Source of the DNA: Pelagibius sp. Alg239-R121
Lineage (GTDB): Bacteria; Pseudomonadota; Alphaproteobacteria; Kiloniellales; Kiloniellaceae
Direction: 5' to 3'
Assembly: GCF_947331435.1 (NCBI RefSeq)
Contig: NZ_CAMZOF010000003.1
Coordinates: forward strand, 124,001-188,000
Length of the DNA stretch: 64,000 nt
The translations under genes were made by a program, and so were the position numbers. Below, in pieces: positions 16,391-24,668 of the stretch. Below the pieces are notes generated by a model that was not told the DNA's origin, ran no database searches, and worked only from the letters and a program-made list of their open reading frames with translations. The number at the start of each line of letters is the position of its first letter. Position 1 is the stretch's first letter.

Positions 16391-18589
16391 ATGCCTTACG
16401 AAGCCCGAAAATCCTTAAAAGCACAGTTCGCCGGGCTGTTATTAGCGGCGACACTGCTCGGCGGTACGACCGGTCAGTCCGATGCTGCCGGGCTGCTTTC
16501 GCCCAAGGACGGGAGCTCTCCACCCTTGAGCATCCGAGAACACAACGTCAGCGTCGTGATCGAAGACGGCTATGCCATTACCCGTATTGAACAGGTCTTC
16601 AGCAACCCGCACAGCTCGGATTTCGAGGCTGTTTATTCTTTTCCCGTGCCCGAAAAGGCGGCGGTGTCGGAGTTCACCTATTGGATTGACGGGCAGCCGG
16701 TCTCCGGCGAGGTGCTCGAGAAAAAGCAGGCCCGGGACATCTATGAAAAGGAGAAGGCTGCAGGGCGGGAAACCGCGATTACGGAACAGGACGACTATCG
16801 CACCTTTGATATATCCGTCTGGCCGGTGCGGGCCGGACAGGATGTAAGGGTGAGGCTGTCATATATTCAACCGGCTCATATCGACACAGGTGTCGGACGC
16901 TATGCCTATCCGCTGGAAGATGGCGGGGTCGACGAGCAGAAGAATGCCTTTTGGTTCACGAACGAACGGGTCATGGAAAGTTTCGGGTTCGAACTGGAAC
17001 TGCGTTCGGCGTTTCCGCTTCAAGGTCTGCGCCTGCCGGCCCATCCCGATGCAAAGATCTCGCGCGACGCCGAAGGGGACTGGCATGTGAAAATAGTTAA
17101 GACGTCGCCGACCGCAGGAGCGGCCGCGCGAAGCGTTGGGGGTGCTGCTACGGACGACGCTGGCGAAGTGCCGCACACCGTGCCATCGGGACAAATTGCA
17201 ATCGAAAGTCCAGAGGCAATGGAAGGGGCTGTGACAGAGGCGAGTCGATTGAACAAGGACATCGTGGTCTATTGGAAACTGCAGGATGGTCTGCCAGCCA
17301 GTCTCGACCTGGTTGTCCAAAAGGAGGTCGCCGAAGGCCGCGGCACCTTCATGATGGTCCTCACGCCTGGTGATGATCTTGCCCCTATTGCCGAAGGGCG
17401 CGACTGGGTCTTCGTGCTGGACATTTCGGGCTCGATGGATGGAAAGTTCTCCACCTTGGCGCAGGGTGTCTCGGAAGGCCTGGATCGTCTGACTCCGAAA
17501 GACCGCTTCCGGATTGTGTATTTCAACAACGGCACGCGCGACAGTGGCGGTTTTGCAGCGGCAACACCGGAGAACATCGCCCAGGCAGTCAGAGATTTAG
17601 CCAGAGTGAAGCCGAATGGCGGAACCAATCTCTACGCCGGTTTGGCGCACGGCCTAACACAGCTCGACAGTGACAGAACGTCCGGCTTGGTTCTTGTGAC
17701 AGATGGGGTTGCCAACCTGGGGGAAACCGAGAAGCGTTCTTTCATCAAGCTTGTTGAGAAGCAGGACGTGCGTCTCTTCACCCTGGTAATGGGCAACAGT
17801 GCCAATCGGCCGCTGCTTAACGCCATCAGCCTGGCTTCGGGCGGTACGGCGATCTCGGTCTCCAACAGTGACGATGTCGTCGGCGCGGTTTTGTCGGCGA
17901 CCAGCAAGTTGACCCATACAGCGCTGCACGACGTAACGATCGCGATCGACGGCGTACGCACCGCCGACATTTCTCCCAAACGGATTGGCAGCCTTTACCG
18001 GGGACAGCAGTTGGTCGTGTTCGGGCACTACTGGGGCGGTGGCGACGCGGACGTAACGCTGAACGCTAAGCTGTCCGGGCAGCCGGTCTCTTACAGGATG
18101 CACTACGACTTCCCGGAGGTGCAGACTCGAAATCCTGAGATCGAGCGGCTTTGGGGCTTCGCCGCCATCGAAGATCTGATGCAGGACATGGAACTCTTTG
18201 GTTCGACCGAAGACGGCAAGCAGGCGGTGACAGATCTCGCCGTCGAAAACGGCCTGGTCACGCCCTTTACTTCGATGGTCGTGGTGCGGGAGAAGCTCTT
18301 TGCACAGTATGGTATTGATCGCCTCAATCGAGACCGTCTGGCGTCGGAAGCTTCTGCGCAGCAGGCCCGGACATCACAGCCAATACAAAGCAAACCGGTT
18401 GCCCAGACTGGCAGTAAAAGTGCCGGTTCTGCCTTCAGCAATGACCGGGCCTCTTACTCTGGTGGCGGATCGGGTGGCAGTTCAGGCGGTGGCGCGGGCG
18501 CTATCGACCCCTTGATCTTGGTCTTTCTGCTGATGGCCGCTGTTCCCCTCGCTGTGGCGCGTTTCAAGAAAGGGGAGCGAGGAGCGTGA
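16391..18589 (+). CDS. VIT and von Willebrand factor A domain protein with GlyGly-CTERM-like tail
   Basis: The 732-residue product has a signal peptide (about 1-33), a vault/inter-alpha-trypsin (VIT) domain (about 45-175, with AVYSFPVPEKAAVSEFTYWI) and a VWA domain (about 336-500) whose metal site is DISGS (D344, S346, S348). The tail has a Gly/Ser-rich run (691-703), one membrane helix (about 706-724) and a basic end, the layout of GlyGly-CTERM proteins cut by rhombosortases. The next gene encodes a rhombosortase and overlaps by 4 bases, so they are an enzyme-substrate pair. It resembles the marine proteobacterial VIT/VWA sortase targets but has a rhombosortase-type tail. ATG at 16391 follows AAGGAA; the upstream extension to 16301 crosses an operator. 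Confidence 0.85.
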   Translation: MPYEARKSLKAQFAGLLLAATLLGGTTGQSDAAGLLSPKDGSSPPLSIREHNVSVVIEDGYAITRIEQVFSNPHSSDFEAVYSFPVPEKAAVSEFTYWIDGQPVSGEVLEKKQARDIYEKEKAAGRETAITEQDDYRTFDISVWPVRAGQDVRVRLSYIQPAHIDTGVGRYAYPLEDGGVDEQKNAFWFTNERVMESFGFELELRSAFPLQGLRLPAHPDAKISRDAEGDWHVKIVKTSPTAGAAARSVGGAATDDAGEVPHTVPSGQIAIESPEAMEGAVTEASRLNKDIVVYWKLQDGLPASLDLVVQKEVAEGRGTFMMVLTPGDDLAPIAEGRDWVFVLDISGSMDGKFSTLAQGVSEGLDRLTPKDRFRIVYFNNGTRDSGGFAAATPENIAQAVRDLARVKPNGGTNLYAGLAHGLTQLDSDRTSGLVLVTDGVANLGETEKRSFIKLVEKQDVRLFTLVMGNSANRPLLNAISLASGGTAISVSNSDDVVGAVLSATSKLTHTALHDVTIAIDGVRTADISPKRIGSLYRGQQLVVFGHYWGGGDADVTLNAKLSGQPVSYRMHYDFPEVQTRNPEIERLWGFAAIEDLMQDMELFGSTEDGKQAVTDLAVENGLVTPFTSMVVVREKLFAQYGIDRLNRDRLASEASAQQARTSQPIQSKPVAQTGSKSAGSAFSNDRASYSGGGSGGSSGGGAGAIDPLILVFLLMAAVPLAVARFKKGERGA

Positions 18590-19188
18590 CAACCGCATCC
18601 CGCGGATGGAAGAGCCATGACAGCCTCGCGTTGCCATGGTTCTCCCTTGTTCTGGCTGCCCTCGCTGCCGGCTGTTTTGTCGTCTTCGGTCCCGCGCCCG
18701 ATCTACTGGTATGGGATCGTGCCGGGATTGATGAGGGTGAATTCTGGCGTGGCGTCACCGGTCACTTCGCGCATAGCGACGTAGAGCATTTAGTCTGGAA
18801 CCTTGCGGCACTGAGTGGACTGGCCGGGTTGCTGGAATGCAAGTACGGCTTTTCCGCTGCGAAACAGTTCAGCCTGTTGGCCGTGTCGGCGATCGCCATT
18901 TCTGCTGTCGTCTATTGCTTTCGGCCCAACCTAGTTCGCTATGTCGGTCTGTCCGGAATTCTGAACGGCTATTTCATACTTCTGCTTTGGCATGTCTGGC
19001 AGGAATATCGACACCCGACCACACCGCTGGTTGCGTTAGGCGTGATTGGAAAAGTCGTTTTTGAAGCGTTCGCTGAAAGGTCGCTGTTCGGTGTTGGGGA
19101 CTGGCCGCCGGTTCCCGAAGCTCACGCCGCCGGCGTCGTTACAGGAATCTTGTTCGTGGCGGTGTCCGCTTGCCGTCGATCTACGTGA
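18586..19188 (+). CDS. rrtA: Rhombosortase (rhomboid-family GlyGly-CTERM serine protease)
   Basis: A 200-residue intramembrane protease. The motif GEFWRGVTGHFAHSDVEHLV (51-70) and the asparagine of HLVWNLAAL (N72) are family features. The catalytic serine is in GLSGILNG (S123) and the histidine in EAHAAGVVTG (H180). About six hydrophobic segments span the protein. Rhombosortases remove the C-terminal GlyGly-CTERM anchor so that the target can be secreted or attached at the surface. The GTG start lies within the GTGA that ends the VIT/VWA gene, so the two are translationally coupled. The single clear target candidate in this window is that neighbour. Confidence 0.85.
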   Translation: MTTASRGWKSHDSLALPWFSLVLAALAAGCFVVFGPAPDLLVWDRAGIDEGEFWRGVTGHFAHSDVEHLVWNLAALSGLAGLLECKYGFSAAKQFSLLAVSAIAISAVVYCFRPNLVRYVGLSGILNGYFILLLWHVWQEYRHPTTPLVALGVIGKVVFEAFAERSLFGVGDWPPVPEAHAAGVVTGILFVAVSACRRST

Positions 19189-19387
19189 TGAAGACAGAGC
19201 AGATCGAGGAAGCCTGATTGCCGGCTCTGCATCTTTCTAAAGGACCCATCATGTTCGTCCCTGATTCAGGGCCAAACAGTCATCCACCAAGAGGCGTCTT
19301 GTGTGCAAACCGTCATGCGGGCAGCTTGATAATGAAGCGACGTTGGAAGACCCTTACTGAGCCAGTGCGCAGAAGCCGAGGCTGGTC

Positions 19388-19786
19388 ATGACACGTCCGG
19401 GCGCGGTGACAGAGCTTCAATTTCCGGTCATTGAAACCGGCGAAGTGGATGGGTTGATCCTGTTGCGGACCGGACCGGCCGGCGAAAAAGGGTCGATCGA
19501 TGCCGATTTTGATTTTACCGGCAACGAGGCCGGGACAGGCGAACCTGGCACCGGGCTGCGAGTCCTCTTAATCGATGACGACGGCAAGGTGGTCGCCGAA
19601 ACTGTCAGTGCTTACGACGGCTTCTTCTTCATCAGCCCTGTGCCTTACGGGCGCTATCATCTGATGCTCGACGAAAAACAACTCCGGGAATTGGGCTATT
19701 CGTCCGGGCCCACCCGACGCTTTGAAATCCGCGAAGACGAGCCCGTCGCGGCGGGGCTGGATCTTATCGCCTTGACGCCCTTGTGA
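19388..19786 (+). CDS. Orphan beta-sandwich (carboxypeptidase-regulatory/SdrD-like) domain protein
   Basis: A 132-residue protein without signal peptide. GTGLRVLLIDDDGKVVAETV, YDGFFFISPVPYGRYHLMLD and FEIREDEPVAAGLDLIAL give the pattern of a carboxypeptidase-regulatory or SdrD-B-like beta-sandwich, a domain usually found at the end of large surface proteins. The whole protein is about one such domain. It could be a free-standing domain or the C-terminal remnant of a longer gene; no upstream coding remains were seen in the 200 bases before it. It lies downstream of the rhombosortase and may belong to the same surface system, but the 199-base gap argues against tight coupling. Confidence 0.5.
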   Translation: MTRPGAVTELQFPVIETGEVDGLILLRTGPAGEKGSIDADFDFTGNEAGTGEPGTGLRVLLIDDDGKVVAETVSAYDGFFFISPVPYGRYHLMLDEKQLRELGYSSGPTRRFEIREDEPVAAGLDLIALTPL

Positions 19787-19815
19787 GGGCTCTTGGAGCG
19801 TTCTCTACAAAATGA

Positions 19816-20616
19816 TCAGGCTTCGAAGCTGACAGCGATGTCGCCGAGACCTTCGACGCTGTAGAGCACTTCATCGCCGATCTGGGGAAAGCGGGTCTTG
19901 AGCGCACTGCCTGTGATGACAATGTCGCCTCGGCGCAGGATCTGCCCGCGCCCGATCAGGTGATTGGCGATCCATGCCAACCCTTCCAGCGGGTGCCCCA
20001 AAGCGTCGCCGGTCACGCCGCGGTCGATGGTTTCGCCGTTCCAGGACAGCTCGCCCACCGCATTGGTCAAATCCAGATCGCGCCAGTCTGTAACCGGTTC
20101 GCCAAGCACGACGCCGCCACACCAGCAGCGGTCGGTCAAAATCGATGCCGCATCCAGATCGCTATAATCTGCATTACGATCTTCGATTAACTCAAACGCC
20201 GTCATGCAGGCTGCAACGTAACCTGCAATGCTATCGCGATCATAGGCTGTGGTGGACGCCGGCACGTCGCGATCCACCTCGACCGCGACTTCGAATTCGA
20301 GCCCGAGGTGTAAAAAATCGGATAGCTTCACGCTGGCAGGCGATCTCTGGATCGTCTTGGCGACAATTCCGCCATAGGCCGGTTGATCGACACCGCAGAG
20401 CTCCTGTACCGCTCTGGAGGTTAAGGCAATCTTGTGCCCACCCATGGGGCCGACGCCACCTTCGGTCTCGAACAGGTGATGGACTTTGTCCTGGATTCGA
20501 TACGCCGAGTCCAGGGATCCAGGAGCGTCCAGGCCGCGCAGAGGCTGGAAGTTTTGCCGTTTGCTGTGCGCATCGAAGATTTTGCGTGCGACGCGTTGTT
20601 CCTGCTCTGCTTCCAA
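19816..20616 (-). CDS. 2-keto-4-pentenoate hydratase (MhpD/FAH-superfamily) protein
   Basis: A 266-residue protein matching the 2-keto-4-pentenoate hydratase family: DSAYRIQDKVHHLF and MGGHKIALTSRAVQELCGVD near the N-terminus, LGLEFEVAVEVDRDVPAS carrying the metal-binding Glu residues, and GDIVITGSALKTRFPQIGDE near the end. Members add water to 2-hydroxypenta-2,4-dienoates in aromatic meta-cleavage or related pathways. No other meta-cleavage gene is nearby, so the substrate is unknown. It is monocistronic and divergent from the nitrilase-family gene at 20749, sharing a 132-base promoter region. Confidence 0.8.
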   Translation of the reverse strand: MEAEQEQRVARKIFDAHSKRQNFQPLRGLDAPGSLDSAYRIQDKVHHLFETEGGVGPMGGHKIALTSRAVQELCGVDQPAYGGIVAKTIQRSPASVKLSDFLHLGLEFEVAVEVDRDVPASTTAYDRDSIAGYVAACMTAFELIEDRNADYSDLDAASILTDRCWCGGVVLGEPVTDWRDLDLTNAVGELSWNGETIDRGVTGDALGHPLEGLAWIANHLIGRGQILRRGDIVITGSALKTRFPQIGDEVLYSVEGLGDIAVSFEA

Positions 20617-20748
20617 AGTTTCAGCCTCCTAAAAAAGCGTAACCGTTTATCAGCGTTGTTGTATTACGGGGCTGATAGAATGCCCGGGAAACGGTCTCTT
20701 CGTCGATAGGGCTTCCATAAAGCGCCCGGAATCTCCTAAAGTGAGATC

Positions 20749-21618
20749 ATGTCTGATACCTATAAAGCGGCTTGCGTTCAAAATTGTGCCACGGCAGATG
20801 TCGCACAGAACATTGCTGTTACTCTTGAGTTGACGCGCGAGGCGGCGGCGGCCGGGGCCAGTTTGATATGTCTACCCGAATACTTCTCGGGACTGGAAAC
20901 CATTGACGGTTTGCTGCATCCGGCGGCATTTCCCGAGGGCGATCATCCGGTTCTTCCGGCCTTTAGCGAAGAAGCGAAGAAGCTCGGCGCCTGGATTCTT
21001 TTGGGATCTCTCGGGGTTAAATCCGATGACGGCCGTATCTTTAATCGATCCTACCTGCTGGATGCGTCAGGCACAGTCACAGCGCGATATGACAAGATCC
21101 ATATGTTCGATGTGAATCTCGGCGCAGGGAAGGTCTATCGGGAATCAGCGACGATTGCACCGGGTTCCGAGGCTGTTATTGCGCAAACGCCATGGGGCGG
21201 CCTGGGACTATCGATTTGCTACGATCTGCGGTTTGCACCGCTCTATCGGACATTGGCGCAGGCCGGTGCCAGCATGCTGGCGGTGCCGGCTGCCTTCACC
21301 AAGATGACCGGCCAGGCTCACTGGCATATTTTGAATCGGGCACGCGCCATTGAGCACGGTTGTTTCGTCATTGCACCTTGCCAATATGGGACTCTGGTCG
21401 GCGGCGGTGAGTGTTACGGACATTCGCTCATAATAGACCCTTGGGGCGAAGTTCTGGCGGATGGGGGCGAAGGGCCGGGTGTTGTGGTTGCCGACATTGA
21501 TCCACAGGCGGTTTCGCGTGCGCGTGGTCGCATTCCCGCCCTTGAGCATGATCGCATGGTCTTAATCAAGGGCGATCCAAAAGCGCCAGGGCCGCACGCA
21601 AAGAATGCAGCCGAGTGA
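20749..21618 (+). CDS. Carbon-nitrogen hydrolase (Nit/omega-amidase family)
   Basis: The 289-residue protein has the nitrilase-superfamily triad: E44 (CLPEYFSG), K116 (ARYDKIHMFDV) and C157 (LSICYDLRF). KIHMFDVNLGAGKVYRES is typical of the Nit1/Nit2 branch, whose members hydrolyse deaminated glutathione or omega-amides such as alpha-ketoglutaramate. An omega-amidase role would fit a genome that handles many glutamine-like compounds, but it is an inference. It is divergent from the hydratase gene and followed after about 100 bases by a hypothetical gene. Confidence 0.85.
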   Translation: MSDTYKAACVQNCATADVAQNIAVTLELTREAAAAGASLICLPEYFSGLETIDGLLHPAAFPEGDHPVLPAFSEEAKKLGAWILLGSLGVKSDDGRIFNRSYLLDASGTVTARYDKIHMFDVNLGAGKVYRESATIAPGSEAVIAQTPWGGLGLSICYDLRFAPLYRTLAQAGASMLAVPAAFTKMTGQAHWHILNRARAIEHGCFVIAPCQYGTLVGGGECYGHSLIIDPWGEVLADGGEGPGVVVADIDPQAVSRARGRIPALEHDRMVLIKGDPKAPGPHAKNAAE

Positions 21619-21724
21619 GGCTTCGATAGAGCCAGCGCATAAGTGGTTTTCGCCAGCCGCGAGGCCGTGCGATCTTCACCAGGCTAAATATCCCCAACAA
21701 CCGCATGAACAGGTAGATCAAAGC

Positions 21725-22252
21725 ATGAAGATTCAGGAGGCCCTTCGTTCGTTGCCGACAAAGCCCGGCGTGATCATTGCAACCATCATTGTCGTTCTGG
21801 GCGGAGGTTGGCAGGGCTATTCACTGAGAGAGTCCTGCGTGTACAAGGCGGGTTTGACGTCCGGCCTGACCACTGCGATTGAGACTTCTGCTGCGGCCGG
21901 CAGCAGCGAAGCCCCTGTGCCTCTGAATTTGGCCAATGTGACGGATTTTGCCTGGGACGAAGTGCAGATCCTGCAAAACTACCGTCTGACGACAACGTCG
22001 CTTGATTGTCCATTCGGCTGGCATTGGTCCGAAGATGCTCGAAGCGAACTCGCGGCAAAAGGATTACTGACCGTACTTGCTTTCTTTCAGAACGGAACTT
22101 TTGTCGACTTCATGGATCACAGCGGTGAGATCGCAACCTTCGAAGTCAGCGAAGACAAGATCACCAAAGCACAGGCGCAGTTCCGCGTCATACCTTCCCC
22201 AGATGGCAAGGGCCCCTTTCTTGTGCAACAACTCGAAAGCGATGAGTCTTAA
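21725..22252 (+). CDS. Hypothetical protein with N-terminal membrane anchor
   Basis: No family recognised. From the ATG at 21725 the product has 175 residues: MKIQEALRSLPTKPG, a membrane segment (VIIATIIVVLGGGWQGYSL), then a soluble domain with conserved-looking aromatic and Cys residues (SLDCPFGWHWSEDARSEL). The open frame begins earlier at 21605, overlapping the previous gene, but that leader lacks protein-like composition and the internal ATG gives a clean membrane anchor. The topology suggests a single-pass protein with its C-terminal domain in the periplasm. Confidence 0.6.
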   Translation: MKIQEALRSLPTKPGVIIATIIVVLGGGWQGYSLRESCVYKAGLTSGLTTAIETSAAAGSSEAPVPLNLANVTDFAWDEVQILQNYRLTTTSLDCPFGWHWSEDARSELAAKGLLTVLAFFQNGTFVDFMDHSGEIATFEVSEDKITKAQAQFRVIPSPDGKGPFLVQQLESDES

Positions 22253-22280
22253 GCGTCGGTAAGCTATTGAAATTTAATAT

Positions 22281-22967
22281 CTAAATGCCGGACGCACCGA
22301 GCAAATCCTGCCTGGCTTTTTCGAGATGCCGGTTGATGTGGTCGACGGCCTTATTCACATCCCGTTGGCAAAGCGCCTCGTAGAGGTCGCGATGCTGCGC
22401 GTTATAGGAGTCGATTTGTTCAGGCGTCAGGATTGTGTCCTTCATCGCGGCCCACTGAGCATGCGAGCGGACATTGTTGATCTGCTGATAGAGGTTGACC
22501 AGCAGCGGGTTCTGGGAACAGCGGGCCAGCAGAAGGTGGAATTCACTATCCCAGTGGCCGAAGCTGTTTTTATCGCTGCTTGAGCTTTCAAGCCGCTCCA
22601 GAATCGCTTCCATCGAATTGAGGTCCCGGTGGGTCGCATGGATTGCGGCAAGCCGGGTCATATAGGGTTCGACCGAAAAGCGCGCCTCGATCAGCTGCAG
22701 CGGGCTGATCAAGTCAGTGATGTCTTCGACGCTGTTCTGCAGTGGCTCGGCATAGTTGACGAAGGTGCCGCTTCCTACCTTGCGGATGACGACACCATTC
22801 TCTTCGAGCTGGTTAAGGGCTTTCCGGACCGTACTGCGTGCAGCACCCAGTGCGATTGCCAGTTGCCGTTCAGCCGGTAACTGCTCACCGTGGGCATAGA
22901 CACCTGTTTCAATGGCCCGGCGCAATCGAGTGGTGATTGCGCCGGCACCCTTACCCGTGCTCGGCAT
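22281..22967 (-). CDS. GntR-family regulator, FadR subgroup
   Basis: The 228-residue product has a GntR winged helix (TRLRRAIETGVYAHGEQLPA, then GAARSTVRKALNQLEENGVV at about residues 43-62) and a helical FCD effector domain with metal-site histidines (FGHWDSEFHLLLARCSQNPL, ISRHLEK-type end). The open frame extends to a TTG at 23051, but ATG at 22967 follows a textbook AGGAG 6 bases away. It is divergent from the FAD oxidoreductase at 23209 and probably controls amine module A. Three ATTGGT-type repeats lie between the two genes. Its effector may be the amine substrate or a glutamyl intermediate. Confidence 0.83.
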   Translation of the reverse strand: MPSTGKGAGAITTRLRRAIETGVYAHGEQLPAERQLAIALGAARSTVRKALNQLEENGVVIRKVGSGTFVNYAEPLQNSVEDITDLISPLQLIEARFSVEPYMTRLAAIHATHRDLNSMEAILERLESSSSDKNSFGHWDSEFHLLLARCSQNPLLVNLYQQINNVRSHAQWAAMKDTILTPEQIDSYNAQHRDLYEALCQRDVNKAVDHINRHLEKARQDLLGASGI

Positions 22968-23062
22968 CAATTCTCCTGTGGCGGATACCGATTTTGAAAG
23001 TTCCGCCTGCAATGGGCTTGGATCAAAGTCTGTTGGTTTGTTTATTGCCAAATTTTTTGACC

Positions 23063-23090
23063 ATTGGTGTAAAATTGGTTTGCAATCGGT
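23063..23090. promoter_or_regulatory. Three ATTGGT-type direct repeats at 11-base spacing
   Basis: ATTGGT (23063-23068), ATTGGT (23074-23079) and ATCGGT (23085-23090) are spaced exactly 11 bases apart, one on each helical turn, in the divergent region between the GntR/FadR gene and the FAD oxidoreductase. Similar phased repeats occur at 30836-30885 and 38557-38585 and, less regularly, at 24591-24628. This suggests a regulator that binds one face of the DNA. Confidence 0.5.
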
Positions 23091-23208
23091 TCTGAGTTGT
23101 GCAGAGTATCATTGCCTGCCTCAGGGCGGTTCGCGTACCAACTGTAATAGGGTGACTCGCCGTTTTAAGCAAGTTACACGGCGATTTAGGTAGGGGACGA
23201 AGGACGAC

Positions 23209-24555
23209 ATGGCATTTCCTGAAGGTGTGAAGTATGCGGTCGTGGGGGCCGGTATTCACGGATTGAGCACCGCATACCATTTGGCAGCATCGCTTCGCGC
23301 GAGCGGCCGCGGTTCGGGCGAAGATGTTCTGATCATCGACAAAACAGCTATTGCGGCCGGTGCTTCCGGCATCGCTTGTGGCGTTGTTCGCAATAACTAT
23401 TTCCAACCGGCCATGCGCGAGCTGATGGCGCAGTGCGTCGAGGTTTGGGAGAGCGATCCCAAGGCCTACAGCTATCACCCGGTCGGCTATATGCAGATCA
23501 GCCCGGAATCGATGCATGAAGATGTAGGTACAATCTACGAACAGCAAAAAGCGATCGGTTACGAATCCACCTTCATCGAGGGTGAAGCTGATTCCATGAC
23601 CTACATGAAGGGGCTGTTCGACGACTGGCAAGCCAAGGGAATTACGTCGGTTCTGCACGAGAAGAAGGGCGGCTACGCCAACAACACTGCCAGTATGTAT
23701 GGGCTTGCCACCAAGGCCGAGGCGGAAGGGGTCCGTATTCTGACCGGGGTCGAAGTTACTGGCTTCGAATTCGCGTCCGACGGTGGCGCCGTGACGGCCA
23801 TCCAGACCGACAAGGGCAAAATCAATTGCGAATATGTTGTCATTGCCACCGGGCCCTGGGTCAGCCGTTTCTGGGATTTTCTCGACCTGCCGCGCAGCAT
23901 CTCGATCAAGGGGCGGGACGGCCAGCAGCATGACGACGTCGCAATGTGGAAGTACTGGTGTCTGGAAGAGGGCACGCTTGGTGTCGATCCCAACATGCAC
24001 AAGACAAATGACGGTGCCATGCCGCCTGTTCTGCACGTCGATTCGAATGCGCCTCTCTACGCGGACGAAGATGGCTCGCTGATTACAGAAGAGATGTGGG
24101 GCATCTATTACAAGCCCGACTTCAATTTTGGCGGAATTCAGGGCGGCGCAGCGCCTTATGTGGTTGATCAGAATCCCTATGAAGTGGCGATCGATCCTTA
24201 CGGTCCCGACTCGCCGGATTTCATCGTCGGTGATAATTTCATCAACATGTGGTGTTCTGCGCTGGCACATTGCCAGAAGCGCTTCGAAGGCCAGATCCGT
24301 TACTACAAGAACACGGATCCGTCCGGTGGTCTTGGATGCTTCACGCCAGACAGCTTCCCGGTTTTCGATGTTTTCCGCGAGAACGCTTATGTCATCGCCG
24401 ACTCCAACCACGGTTACAAGATGATCGGTGTCGGCAAACTCGTCGCGCAGGAAATCATGGGTGAGAGCAGCAAATTGCTCGAACCCTTCCGATTCTCTCG
24501 CTACGCCGAAGGGAAATTGCATCCCGTTTCCAGCAGTCCCTTCCCTTGGAGCTAG
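23209..24555 (+). CDS. FAD-dependent amine oxidoreductase (DAO/sarcosine-oxidase-beta type)
   Basis: A 448-residue D-amino-acid-oxidase superfamily flavoprotein. The dinucleotide motif VVGAGIHGLSTAYHLA is at residues 11-26, IDKTAIAAGASGIACGVVRN follows, and ATGPWVSRFWDFL is the conserved inner motif. The C-terminal part (GGLGCFTPDSFPVFDVF, SNHGYKMIGVGKLVAQEIMG) matches the flavin and substrate lobe of sarcosine oxidase beta and dimethylglycine dehydrogenase relatives. It would oxidise an N-alkylated amino acid, releasing aldehyde or formaldehyde. It opens module A, upstream of a ligase and GlxBCD, so an N-alkylglutamate is an attractive substrate. That is an inference; canonical N-methylglutamate dehydrogenase has four subunits. 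Confidence 0.83.
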   Translation: MAFPEGVKYAVVGAGIHGLSTAYHLAASLRASGRGSGEDVLIIDKTAIAAGASGIACGVVRNNYFQPAMRELMAQCVEVWESDPKAYSYHPVGYMQISPESMHEDVGTIYEQQKAIGYESTFIEGEADSMTYMKGLFDDWQAKGITSVLHEKKGGYANNTASMYGLATKAEAEGVRILTGVEVTGFEFASDGGAVTAIQTDKGKINCEYVVIATGPWVSRFWDFLDLPRSISIKGRDGQQHDDVAMWKYWCLEEGTLGVDPNMHKTNDGAMPPVLHVDSNAPLYADEDGSLITEEMWGIYYKPDFNFGGIQGGAAPYVVDQNPYEVAIDPYGPDSPDFIVGDNFINMWCSALAHCQKRFEGQIRYYKNTDPSGGLGCFTPDSFPVFDVFRENAYVIADSNHGYKMIGVGKLVAQEIMGESSKLLEPFRFSRYAEGKLHPVSSSPFPWS

Positions 24556-24590
24556 AAAGCGATTCTCTAAAAGACCTACCAAAATGTTAA

Positions 24591-24646
24591 ATTGGTTTCT
24601 TTTTATGCTCAAATTGGTATAAGTTGGAATCAGAAAACATACCAAT
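24591..24646. promoter_or_regulatory. ATTGGT repeats and ATTGGTAT/ATACCAAT inverted repeat
   Basis: ATTGGT occurs at 24591-24596 and 24613-24618 (22 bases apart, two turns) with GTTGGA at 24623. ATTGGTAT (24613-24620) is also the inverse of ATACCAAT (24639-24646). The block lies between the FAD oxidoreductase stop and the ligase ATG at 24669, so it may mark a second promoter inside module A. Confidence 0.45.
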
Positions 24647-24668
24647 CAACGACAGGGGTGGTGGCATC

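Noticed and set aside
23023-24645. 540-codon minus-strand open frame
   Set aside because: It is the antisense shadow of the FAD oxidoreductase, whose plus-strand product has clear flavoprotein motifs.
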